A program made the translations under genes and the position numbers. This document shows positions 1 through 5,683 of a stretch of DNA of 6,291 bases, piece after piece; position 1 is the stretch's first letter, and each line of letters starts with the position of its first letter. This DNA comes from an uncultured Clostridium sp. GTDB lineage: Bacteria; Bacillota; Clostridia; TANB77; CAG-508. The notes under the pieces are model-generated. The model saw nothing but the letters and a program-made list of their open reading frames with translations. It had not been told where the DNA came from and did not search any database. The stretch covers positions 1 to 6,291 of the forward strand of contig CAOJXM010000066.1 in NCBI GenBank assembly GCA_948465625.1, read 5' to 3'.

Positions 1-228
1 TCCATATGCAGCTTTATAAACTGATTTTGGAAAATTCTTCTTTTTTGGATATTCTAATAAATATGTTTTAATTGATTCAATTAAATCTTTGAAATAGGTA
101 TCATCATCTAATTGAACAATTTGTTTTTTACTTTTAGGATTTATTAACTTTTGAACTTTATCGATATTCGATAAAATTTTTTCTTCTGTGATTACCATTC
201 TCACGTTTACTATGCCAGTTTTAGACAT
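1..228 (-). CDS. Unidentified protein, N-terminal 76 residues (gene runs off the left edge)
   Basis: This open frame starts at an ATG (226-228) and has no stop before base 1, so at least 76 residues are present. An AAAGGAGGGG ribosome binding site lies about 9 bases upstream and a good promoter (273-302) sits in front, which makes it a real gene. The protein begins MSKTGIVNVRMVITEEKI. It is lysine-rich with mixed charge; a probable short beta strand (GIVNVRMVIT) is followed by predicted helices, and it contains a DDDTYFKDLIESIKTYL stretch. No signal peptide or membrane segment is visible in the part shown. I do not recognise the family. It is preceded by its own promoter and by a probable terminator of the upstream DUF1292 gene, so it is probably a separate transcription unit. 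The missing C-terminus is needed to identify it. Confidence 0.75.
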   Translation of the reverse strand, partial: MSKTGIVNVRMVITEEKILSNIDKVQKLINPKSKKQIVQLDDDTYFKDLIESIKTYLLEYPKKKNFPKSVYKAAYG

Positions 229-272
229 TGTAAACCACCCCTCCTTTGTACCTACATTTTACTTCATTCATT

Positions 273-302
273 ATTTTATTACAAATGACATACAAAAGTC
301 AA
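273..302 (-). promoter_or_regulatory. Sigma-A-like promoter of the left-edge gene
   Basis: Read on the minus strand, TTGACT (297-302) and TAAAAT (273-278) are separated by 18 bases. That gives a leader of roughly 35-40 bases to the ATG at 228. Both boxes are close to the sigma-A consensus and the position fits the only gene downstream. No operator-like palindrome is seen here. Confidence 0.6.
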
Positions 303-360
303 CACTAAAATACAATTTTTTTAAATATTTTTTTCTAATGTTTGCACCTTTTCATGTTTA

Positions 361-386
361 TCTCTAAAATAGCAGTTTTCTACTAT
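361..386 (-). terminator. Small terminator-like hairpin after the DUF1292 gene
   Basis: Five bases after the stop codon of the DUF1292 gene, the minus strand reads ATAGTAG-AAAA-CTGCTAT (386 down to 369): a 7-bp stem with one G-U pair, a 4-base loop and then TTTTAGAGA. The stem is short and weak and the U tract has only four or five residues, so it may be an inefficient terminator. Its position directly after the gene and before the next promoter supports the call. Confidence 0.45.
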
Positions 387-390
387 GTTC

Positions 391-696
391 TTATTCATCG
401 TCATTCACAAAATTAAATTCATCTTTGAATTTTTCTTTGAAGATTTCAAATACTTTGTTTAATACTTCTTCATCTTCTACACTTACATATGATTCTTCTT
501 CTTCTGACTCTGTGTCTTCTATTTTTAAGATTACAACTTCTCCTGCTTCTTCGTCATTTACTTCTTCAGATGGTAATAATATTACATATTCTTCTCCATC
601 TAATTCTACTAAATCTAAAAATTCAAATTTTACCTCATTTCCTTCTTCGTCATTAAGAACTAATATGTTATCTAATTCCTCATTATTTTCATCCAT
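391..696 (-). CDS. yrzB: DUF1292 family acidic protein (YrzB-like)
   Basis: This is a very acidic 101-residue protein of the DUF1292/YrzB family, a small cytosolic protein of unknown function found in most Bacillota directly after ruvX. The family core is plain at residues 9-45: ILVLNDEEGNEVKFEFLDLV, then ELDGEEYVILLP. An Asp/Glu-rich middle and a helical C-terminus (EVLNKVFEIFKEKFKDEF) follow. The ATG at 694-696 is chosen because AAAGGAG lies 7-8 bases upstream; a TTG codon at 712-714 would add six residues but lies upstream of that site. There is no signal peptide and no membrane segment. It follows ruvX by about 105 bases and appears to have its own promoter (772-800), so it may be expressed both with and independently of the upstream operon. 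A hairpin after the stop probably ends the transcript. The family is clear; its function is not known. Confidence 0.9.
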   Translation of the reverse strand: MDENNEELDNILVLNDEEGNEVKFEFLDLVELDGEEYVILLPSEEVNDEEAGEVVILKIEDTESEEEESYVSVEDEEVLNKVFEIFKEKFKDEFNFVNDDE

Positions 697-756
697 TTTA
701 TTTTCTCCTTTCAAAACATAAATTTATTGCTTAATTTTAATAACTTAATCTTATTA

Positions 757-801
757 TTTGCAATTTTATATATCATATACCATTTTTATAAAAATTGCAA
801 A
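757..801. repeat. Inverted repeat with 11-bp perfect arms in the ruvX-yrzB gap
   Basis: TTTGCAATTTT (757-767) is perfectly complementary to AAAATTGCAAA (791-801). Allowing a one-base bulge extends the pairing to 14 bp (757-770 with 787-801), leaving a 16-base centre. The repeat begins right at the ruvX stop codon. One arm covers the -35 box and the other lies at the expected transcription start of the candidate promoter for the DUF1292 gene, so the repeat is placed like an operator. In the direction of the genes it is not followed by a U tract, which argues against an intrinsic terminator. Confidence 0.6.
772..800 (-). promoter_or_regulatory. Candidate promoter of the DUF1292 gene
   Basis: On the minus strand, TTGCAA (795-800, four of six consensus bases) and TATGAT (772-777, five of six) are 17 bases apart. 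Transcription would start near 765, giving a leader of about 70 bases before the ATG at 696. The promoter lies inside an inverted repeat, which suggests regulation, but no regulator can be named. Confidence 0.5.
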
Positions 802-1230
802 CTATTTTTGTTCTTTATTAATATATATTTCTAAAATGTATACAGCAGATATTGTATCTACGATATTTCTTTTTTCTTTTTTATTAATTTCTAAAAGATT
901 CATTGTTTTATGGGCTGCAACAGTTGTTAATCTTTCATCAATTTCTACTATTTTGATTTGGTTAAATTTGCAATTTAATTTATGAATAAATTGCTTTGTT
1001 ATTTCAACTCTTTCAGAAGCTGTACCATTCATATGAAATGGCATTCCAATTGCAATGGTACTCACTTCGTATTGTTGTAGTATTTCTTCTAATCGCTTTA
1101 ATACGATTTTATCATTTCCTTTATGATGAATGGTTTCTAACCCTTGTGCAGTAATTCCTAATGCGTCTGTTATGGCAACCCCTACTCTACTATCTCCATA
1201 ATCAATTCCCAATACTCTCATATTATTCAT
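802..1230 (-). CDS. ruvX: RuvX/YqgF family RNase H-fold nuclease (putative pre-16S rRNA / Holliday junction nuclease)
   Basis: This is a 142-residue member of the YqgF/RuvX family. These cytosolic RNase H-fold nucleases have been linked both to maturation of the 5' end of 16S rRNA and to Holliday junction resolution. Family signatures are intact: RVLGIDYGDSRVGVAITD at the start with the first catalytic Asp (D10), IAIGMPFHMNGTASE around residues 59-73, DERLTT at 98-103, and the C-terminal Asp in NIVDTISA (D125). The ATG used here overlaps the ireB stop region by 8 bases, and a weak AGGA lies only 4 bases upstream. An ATG three codons later (1219-1221) gives the more conserved start MRVLGID and may be the true one. 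The overlap with ireB points to translational coupling. The ireB-ruvX-yrzB order is conserved in Bacillota and strengthens the assignment. Confidence 0.93.
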   Translation of the reverse strand: MNNMRVLGIDYGDSRVGVAITDALGITAQGLETIHHKGNDKIVLKRLEEILQQYEVSTIAIGMPFHMNGTASERVEITKQFIHKLNCKFNQIKIVEIDERLTTVAAHKTMNLLEINKKEKRNIVDTISAVYILEIYINKEQK

Positions 1231-1477
1231 CGATTCCTATATAATTTTTTACCATTTTTTCTAGCAATTCATCTCTTTCAATTAATCGAATTAAATTTCT
1301 AGCATCTTTGTGACTGGTAATATAAGTTGGATCTCCAGATAAAATATAACCAACAATTTGATTAATTGGATTATATCCTTTTTCTACCAATGCCTGATAC
1401 ACGGTTTTTAAGATTTCCCTAGCTCTTATATTTTTATCCTTTTCTACTGTAAAGCTCATTGTTTTGTCCATATCCAT
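1223..1477 (-). CDS. ireB: IreB family regulatory protein (UPF0297)
   Basis: This is an 84-residue IreB/UPF0297 protein. The core KGYNPINQIVGYILSGDPTYITSH, followed by ARNLIRLIERDELLEKMVKNYI, matches the family from end to end. In Enterococcus faecalis, IreB is a small dimeric cytosolic protein phosphorylated on N-terminal threonines by the PASTA kinase IreK and restrains cephalosporin resistance. Here the N-terminus is MDMDKTMSFTVEKD, so Thr6 (and possibly Thr10) are the candidate target residues. The start at 1475-1477 is chosen because AAAGGAGG sits 9 bases upstream; an ATG two codons later is 15 bases away, and longer frames to 1513 would begin upstream of that site and lack family similarity. 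It begins 16 bases after the stop of the GGDEF-like gene and overlaps ruvX, so it is probably cotranscribed with both. In most Bacillota the upstream neighbour is alaS, which is absent here. Confidence 0.93.
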   Translation of the reverse strand: MDMDKTMSFTVEKDKNIRAREILKTVYQALVEKGYNPINQIVGYILSGDPTYITSHKDARNLIRLIERDELLEKMVKNYIGIDE

Positions 1478-1493
1478 AAGTTTATTCCTCCTT

Positions 1494-2585
1494 TTAGATA
1501 TTATTGATATCACTCTCTTTTGTTGGTGCTTGATCTAAGTATTCTTCCATTTTTTTGGTAACTTGCTCTAATGCGGTTCCTTTATAATAAGTAGAAAGTA
1601 CAAAATTTAATTTTGGACTTACTTGTCTTTCTCCTGTTTCTCCATCCTCTGGTAATACTTCTTGTATTTGAAGTGTTTCAATGTTTGCTTTTAATTCTTG
1701 AATAAATTCTACAACCCCTTGGGTATCTACTCCTGAAAATACAATGACAAATTTTGGTCCCATATATCTTACAAATACATATTGATCGGATATGCTCTTT
1801 TTAATATAGTCACTTATTTGAATAATTGTTTCATTTCCTGTTTCTCTACTATAATTCTTATTAATCTCTTCTATATTAATAATTTTAAACATACACACTG
1901 TTGATGTGGCATATTGGTCAATAATATCTTTTCCTAATCCATATAGATATTCTGCTGAGTTTAAACCAGAGAATAAATCTTGTCTTACTGTATTTTCTAC
2001 TACATTTTGATAAGCCACAGTTTTATAAACTGCTATAATATTTTCTTTTACTACTTCTAGTATTGTTGTATCAATTTTTTCAAAGTCATGTGCTACTCCA
2101 CTTTCGATAATCCAATAACCAATATATACATTGTCAATAAATAATGGGAAAAACATTGCTGATTTTGCTCTTCCAAACTCCATTGTTTGATATGGTAATC
2201 TTTCTGATGGATCATTTACTGTAATATATTTTGGATTTGTTGTTGTTATACTATCTTTAAAAATCTCCTGATTGTGTAAACTTTTTAAAGTATCCCAATG
2301 TTTTTCGTCTACATTAGATGCCTTAATTGCATATTCTGCTCCATCAAATATAACAATCGTGGAATATTTAATTTCATACTTTTCAATTAAAATATCATTG
2401 ATTTTTTTAATTTTTTCATCAACTGATGTTGCTTCTCCAATGGTACTCATAAAATCTTGTAAAACATTTAAACCTGTTATTTTTTGATTGATATTATTAA
2501 ATGTTTGTATTCTTTTATGAATAATTATATTATAAATCATTAATGTTACAATTATCATTACTAATAGTATTAATAAATATCCCAC
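1494..2585 (-). CDS. Membrane-anchored GAF plus degenerate GGDEF-domain protein
   Basis: This 363-residue protein has one N-terminal membrane helix (about residues 3-22), then a GAF-like sensory domain (about 41-190), then a GGDEF-fold domain (about 200-350). The GGDEF domain keeps the outline but not the chemistry. The signature loop reads RYMGPKF (273-279) where an active enzyme has R-[FY]-GGDEF. The D-x-LTGLxNR entry motif is DLFSGLNS (203-210), and the metal-binding Asp positions are replaced in MFKIINIEE. No RxxD inhibitory site precedes the loop. It is therefore unlikely to make c-di-GMP and is better seen as a non-catalytic signalling or binding domain. The GTG start (2583-2585) has GAGGTG 7 bases upstream. 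It follows the 849-residue gene after 34 bases and precedes ireB by 16, so it is likely in the same transcript. The GAF ligand cannot be told from the sequence. Confidence 0.8.
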   Translation of the reverse strand: MGYLLILLVMIIVTLMIYNIIIHKRIQTFNNINQKITGLNVLQDFMSTIGEATSVDEKIKKINDILIEKYEIKYSTIVIFDGAEYAIKASNVDEKHWDTLKSLHNQEIFKDSITTTNPKYITVNDPSERLPYQTMEFGRAKSAMFFPLFIDNVYIGYWIIESGVAHDFEKIDTTILEVVKENIIAVYKTVAYQNVVENTVRQDLFSGLNSAEYLYGLGKDIIDQYATSTVCMFKIINIEEINKNYSRETGNETIIQISDYIKKSISDQYVFVRYMGPKFVIVFSGVDTQGVVEFIQELKANIETLQIQEVLPEDGETGERQVSPKLNFVLSTYYKGTALEQVTKKMEEYLDQAPTKESDINNI

Positions 2586-2619
2586 TTGTTTTCACCTCAT
2601 ATTTTATTTGTTTTTGTTT

Positions 2620-5169
2620 CTACTTAATTCTTCTTGGTTTATAATCATCAACTGGTTTGTACTTATTACTTAACAATGGAAATACGTGATTTGCCAATTC
2701 TTTTAAGTCTTTCATAAAATTCTTTGGATATCCATTTAATGATATCTTACATTCTACAATTCCTTCTAAATATCTTATATATGCTTGCTCATCAAACGGA
2801 ATCACAGAATATTTTACCCTATCCTTATCCAAAAGTTCTGTAATAAATGACATAGCTGGGTCATTATAATAAGAGATTCCTCCAATGATTATCTTTGGAT
2901 TTAATGCTCTTACTTTGGTTGCTTTATTGATAATAACTCTAAGTTTTTCTGTATCCAATACATTTTTTGCTTTTAATTCTCTTAAAAACGCTGTTAGTGG
3001 TTGTATGGTAAGAATGTCCATACTTTGTACTAAGTAAATTTCTTGTGCTGCACTAAAATATTCTACAGGGGTGTCAAAATCACAATCAATTAACACCAAA
3101 GAATAATTTCTTACTAAAGTTTCTAATACTGCATTATAATCTTCTTCTCCTGGTTCTGTTGGCAATGATGTATATACTGTTAAATTCTTAGTTGTTGGTA
3201 TTCCCCCTGTGATTCCTTTTTCTAGGTTAGTAATACTACTCATTGCTACATTTCTTAACTGTTCTTCGTTTTTTGTATAAATATAGTAAGCATTTTTGTT
3301 TTTGGTTACATCTAGAATCGCTGTTTTAATTCCCATATCAGAGAATACTTGTGCTAATGTGTTAACAATAAAAGAAGTTCCATTTTTGGTTGTTCCTACA
3401 AAAGCTACTACTTTTTTATCTTTTGTAAGTAAATTTTCAATCCTGTTTCCATTGCTTTGCATTGTACTAGCCAAATCTGTTGTTGCATTATAATTTCCAT
3501 ATCCATTGTTATCATAACTTGCACTTAGATTGCTATCATTGTTTGACGTATATAAATCTGTTCTTGGTAACTCTGGCTCTGGTATATGTTGGATTGGTTG
3601 TGGTATTGTTGGTTCTTCTTCTATGTCATCAAAGCCTGGTAAAATTCCTGCTTCTTGCGTTTCTTCCATTTCCTCTATTTCATCAAAACCTGGAAGCATT
3701 GTATCATTTGAAGTTTCCTCTACTTCTTCTAAACCTGGTAATGTATTTAAATTGCTATCTTCTTCTATCTCATCAAAGCCTGGTAAAATTCCTCCTAAAA
3801 TGTCTTCTACTTCTTGTTCTGGCTGTGTTGGTTGGTTTTGCATAACATCTGTTGTTGCTACTGGAGTTAGTTCCTCATTTTGTGCATTTACATCCACTTT
3901 TCTAGGTCTTCCTCTTTTTCTTTTTGGTTTTTCTTCTTGGACTTCTTGTGGATCTTGAATTTTTCTAGGTCTTCCTCTTTTTCTTTTTGGTGGTTCTGCC
4001 ACTTCTTCCACTTGTGGTATTTCTGGAACTTGTGGTATTTCCTCTATTTCTGGTACATTTTCTTGTGGTCTTTGCATTTCTATTGTCGGAATTTCCTCTA
4101 TTTCTGGAATTTCTTCTACTATTGGGCTTGTTTCTTCTGGTATCGCCATTTTTTGAATTGGTTCTTCCTCAAATTCTTGTAACAAATCTCTTTGTAGATT
4201 TGGCGAAATTGGTTGTACCTCTTCTTGTACTGGTTTTGCCTGTTGGATTGTTCTTTGTTGTGGTTGTTGCACAGATTGTACTTGTGGTTGTACTCGTGGT
4301 TCTTCTACTTTTCTTCCTAATTTTCTAACATTGGTTGTATTTACTGCAGATGGCACAATTACTTGTTTTACTGTTTTTTCTTTGTTTAATTGATTTTCTA
4401 TAAAATTAATTTTTAGCTTTTCTTGTTTATCTTCTTCTTTTTTTGCTCGTCCTTTTGCTTGTGCAGTTGTTCCTGAAAACGCCATAAGTTCTTGATATTT
4501 TGGACATTGTGTTTCCAAAACTGCTTTTACATTAATTGGTAATAGTCTAATAATTAACTTTAATTGCATATCTGTATATTGTGCTGCGATTCGATTAAAG
4601 CTTTCGATATAGGCATTTTCATCTTTTCCCAATTTTTTATAATGCATTAATATGTTTTGTATTTCTACTTCACTTACTGTTTCATCGTTTTCTGATTGAT
4701 ACCCTACATCTTCTGATTCTATTTTATAATAAATCTTAGCTTCTTTTTTGCTACGTGGCTTTTTAATTAATTCACACACTTGTTGTATACTTCTATCTTG
4801 TCCTAATAAAGCATCATAAACACCAATTCCAAATAGTTTAACCAATAATTGTTCTGATTTTGCACGTCTATCAGAACAAATTAATATAATTGGCGTATCT
4901 CCACCTTCTCGGTCAGTTGCCTCATCACTAATATTATCTAATTTTTCAAATATAAATTTATCAATTGCATCATAATCATTATTTGCAAATGGCTCTAAAT
5001 CTTCACTTATGACAATTCTATCATAAGTTTTATCTCTTTGTATTTCTTTTAAGATTGCATTAAAGTAATATACGTTTTTATAAGAAATGATTTCCTTATA
5101 ATCTTTTTGGTATTTTTTTACAATTGCCTCTGATATTTTTTCATTACTAACTGCAAATAAAACTTTCAT
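2620..5169 (-). CDS. TadZ/CpaE-like receiver-ParA/MinD ATPase-fold protein with AT-hooks and LPGF repeats in a long linker
   Basis: This 849-residue protein has three parts. Residues 1-140 resemble a receiver-like alpha/beta domain (MKVLFAVSN, DRIVISED, PIILICSD), followed by a helical segment to about 235. Residues 235-580 are a low-complexity, probably disordered linker. It holds a Gln/Pro stretch (290-325), Glu-Ile-Pro repeats (340-392), two AT-hooks KRKRGRPRK (395-403, 416-424) and four LPGF/LPGL-acidic repeats (462-518). Residues 585-845 form a ParA/MinD-type domain: strand VVAFVG, P-loop GTTKNGTS (592-599), ILDVT, and Walker B LVLIDCD. The P-loop keeps the ParA-type lysine (K595) but has Thr598 where the usual lysine stands, so nucleotide hydrolysis is doubtful. 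Receiver plus ParA-like order matches TadZ/CpaE, which place pili and other machines at cell poles; no other tad genes are visible. The ATG has GGAGGGG 7 bases upstream, inside the last codons of the preceding gene. Function is inferred. Confidence 0.8.
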   Translation of the reverse strand: MKVLFAVSNEKISEAIVKKYQKDYKEIISYKNVYYFNAILKEIQRDKTYDRIVISEDLEPFANNDYDAIDKFIFEKLDNISDEATDREGGDTPIILICSDRRAKSEQLLVKLFGIGVYDALLGQDRSIQQVCELIKKPRSKKEAKIYYKIESEDVGYQSENDETVSEVEIQNILMHYKKLGKDENAYIESFNRIAAQYTDMQLKLIIRLLPINVKAVLETQCPKYQELMAFSGTTAQAKGRAKKEEDKQEKLKINFIENQLNKEKTVKQVIVPSAVNTTNVRKLGRKVEEPRVQPQVQSVQQPQQRTIQQAKPVQEEVQPISPNLQRDLLQEFEEEPIQKMAIPEETSPIVEEIPEIEEIPTIEMQRPQENVPEIEEIPQVPEIPQVEEVAEPPKRKRGRPRKIQDPQEVQEEKPKRKRGRPRKVDVNAQNEELTPVATTDVMQNQPTQPEQEVEDILGGILPGFDEIEEDSNLNTLPGLEEVEETSNDTMLPGFDEIEEMEETQEAGILPGFDDIEEEPTIPQPIQHIPEPELPRTDLYTSNNDSNLSASYDNNGYGNYNATTDLASTMQSNGNRIENLLTKDKKVVAFVGTTKNGTSFIVNTLAQVFSDMGIKTAILDVTKNKNAYYIYTKNEEQLRNVAMSSITNLEKGITGGIPTTKNLTVYTSLPTEPGEEDYNAVLETLVRNYSLVLIDCDFDTPVEYFSAAQEIYLVQSMDILTIQPLTAFLRELKAKNVLDTEKLRVIINKATKVRALNPKIIIGGISYYNDPAMSFITELLDKDRVKYSVIPFDEQAYIRYLEGIVECKISLNGYPKNFMKDLKELANHVFPLLSNKYKPVDDYKPRRIK
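3613..3786 (-). repeat. Four LPGF/LPGL-acidic peptide repeats within the ATPase-like gene
   Basis: Residues 462-518 of the 849-residue protein contain LPGFDEIEE, LPGLEEVEE, LPGFDEIEE and LPGFDDIEE, starting at residues 462, 477, 492 and 510 (spacing 15, 15 and 18). Their coding positions are 3760-3786, 3715-3741, 3670-3696 and 3616-3642. The first and fourth also share the preceding GIL and near-identical DNA. Spacers between the repeats differ, so the motif rather than the spacer is conserved. Confidence 0.85.
3898..3991 (-). repeat. Direct repeat encoding twin AT-hooks (31 identical bases, 63-base period)
   Basis: Bases 3898-3928 and 3961-3991 are identical and lie 63 bases apart, a 21-codon tandem duplication within the 849-residue protein. 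Each copy encodes PKRKRGRPRK, with the RGRP core of an AT-hook flanked by basic residues. The 32 bases between the copies encode an acidic Gln/Glu spacer. The period is in frame and the repeat sits in the disordered linker. Confidence 0.88.
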
Positions 5170-5172
5170 TCG

Positions 5173-5574
5173 TTAACCCCTCCAACCTTTTACTACAATC
5201 GCAAATATTAATGGTAATACTTGACATATTACAAATATTGTTACGAAACTTACGATTAAAAATAATCCTCTATCATGAACATCTAATTTTCGGATACCAA
5301 TTACATATTGCCAAATGGCTCCTACTGCAATTCCAATAAAGCATAATGGTATACTATAGATACGAATTTTAGCAAGCATATAGGCAGTAAAACCATATGC
5401 TTCATTTCCATATGCTTCTTGATAATCTTCTAATTCTTTTTTAGATTTTTCTTTTATTTCTACTAATTGACTTGTCATTTCATTATCTAATACATTACTT
5501 GTATTGCTAGCATAAACAAAGCTTGTGCTAAAAATACCACATAGGATTAATAATGATATTGCTATCTTTTTCAT
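5173..5574 (-). CDS. Small secreted/membrane protein: signal peptide plus two transmembrane helices
   Basis: This is a 133-residue protein I do not recognise by family. It begins with a classic signal peptide (MKKIAISLLILCGIFSTSFVYA, probable cleavage after Ala22). A charged, helical extracytoplasmic stretch follows (about 23-66, rich in Lys, Glu and Ser). Next come a first membrane helix (about 71-93), a short basic loop IRKLDVHDRG (94-103) likely on the cytoplasmic side, a second helix (about 104-128) and the tail KGWRG. This size and topology resemble VirB2/TrbC-type pilins and small membrane adaptors, but I see no decisive sequence motif. The ATG has AGGAGGAG about 6 bases upstream. The stop is only 3 bases before the next start, and its final codons form the ribosome binding site of the 849-residue gene, so the two are translationally coupled and probably work together. 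A separate promoter at 5620-5648 drives it. Confidence 0.8.
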   Translation of the reverse strand: MKKIAISLLILCGIFSTSFVYASNTSNVLDNEMTSQLVEIKEKSKKELEDYQEAYGNEAYGFTAYMLAKIRIYSIPLCFIGIAVGAIWQYVIGIRKLDVHDRGLFLIVSFVTIFVICQVLPLIFAIVVKGWRG

Positions 5575-5619
5575 TTATTGGCTCCTCCTCTTATTCTCTT
5601 TCTTTTTCCAATCCCTTCT

Positions 5620-5648
5620 ATCATACACTACAATTCATAAAATATCAA
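5620..5648 (-). promoter_or_regulatory. Sigma-A-like promoter of the membrane protein / ATPase-like / GGDEF-like / ireB-ruvX operon
   Basis: On the minus strand, TTGATA (5643-5648) and TATGAT (5620-5625), each five of six consensus bases, are separated by exactly 17 bases. Transcription would start near 5613, leaving a leader of about 40 bases. The -35 box lies in an AT-only dyad (AAAATAT-TG-ATATTTT). No copy of the BlaI-type palindrome seen upstream of the repressor gene is present here, so control by that repressor is not supported at this promoter. Confidence 0.65.
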
Positions 5649-5683
5649 TATTTTAAACTTAATTTATTTAAAAAACTTAACTA

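Noticed and set aside
425..721. Plus-strand open frame rich in serine
   Set aside because: It is the complement of the Asp/Glu-rich DUF1292 gene and lacks a ribosome binding site and any family similarity.
757..801. Intrinsic terminator after ruvX
   Set aside because: A stem can form, but on the minus strand it is followed by AATAATAAG rather than a U tract; promoter or operator use fits better.
1478..1513. A longer N-terminus for IreB, starting near 1513
   Set aside because: It would begin upstream of the AAAGGAGG site, overlap the preceding gene and add residues absent from the family.
1494..2585. Active diguanylate cyclase
   Set aside because: GGDEF is replaced by MGPKF and metal-binding Asp positions are missing, so catalytic activity is not supported.
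3613..3991. CRISPR-like or mobile-element repeats
   Set aside because: The repeats are in frame, encode conserved peptides inside one long gene, and have unequal spacing without unique spacers of uniform length.
3480..4328. Several overlapping open frames on the plus strand, rich in Leu, Ser and Phe
   Set aside because: They lie opposite the low-complexity linker of the 849-residue gene, have no ribosome binding sites, and their composition is the mirror of Glu/Lys/Pro-rich codons.
5626..5663. A second BlaI-type operator at the promoter of the membrane protein gene
   Set aside because: TGTA-like words occur but there is no inverted TACA/TGTA pair; only an AT-only dyad over the -35 box is present, which is easily found by chance in such AT-rich DNA.
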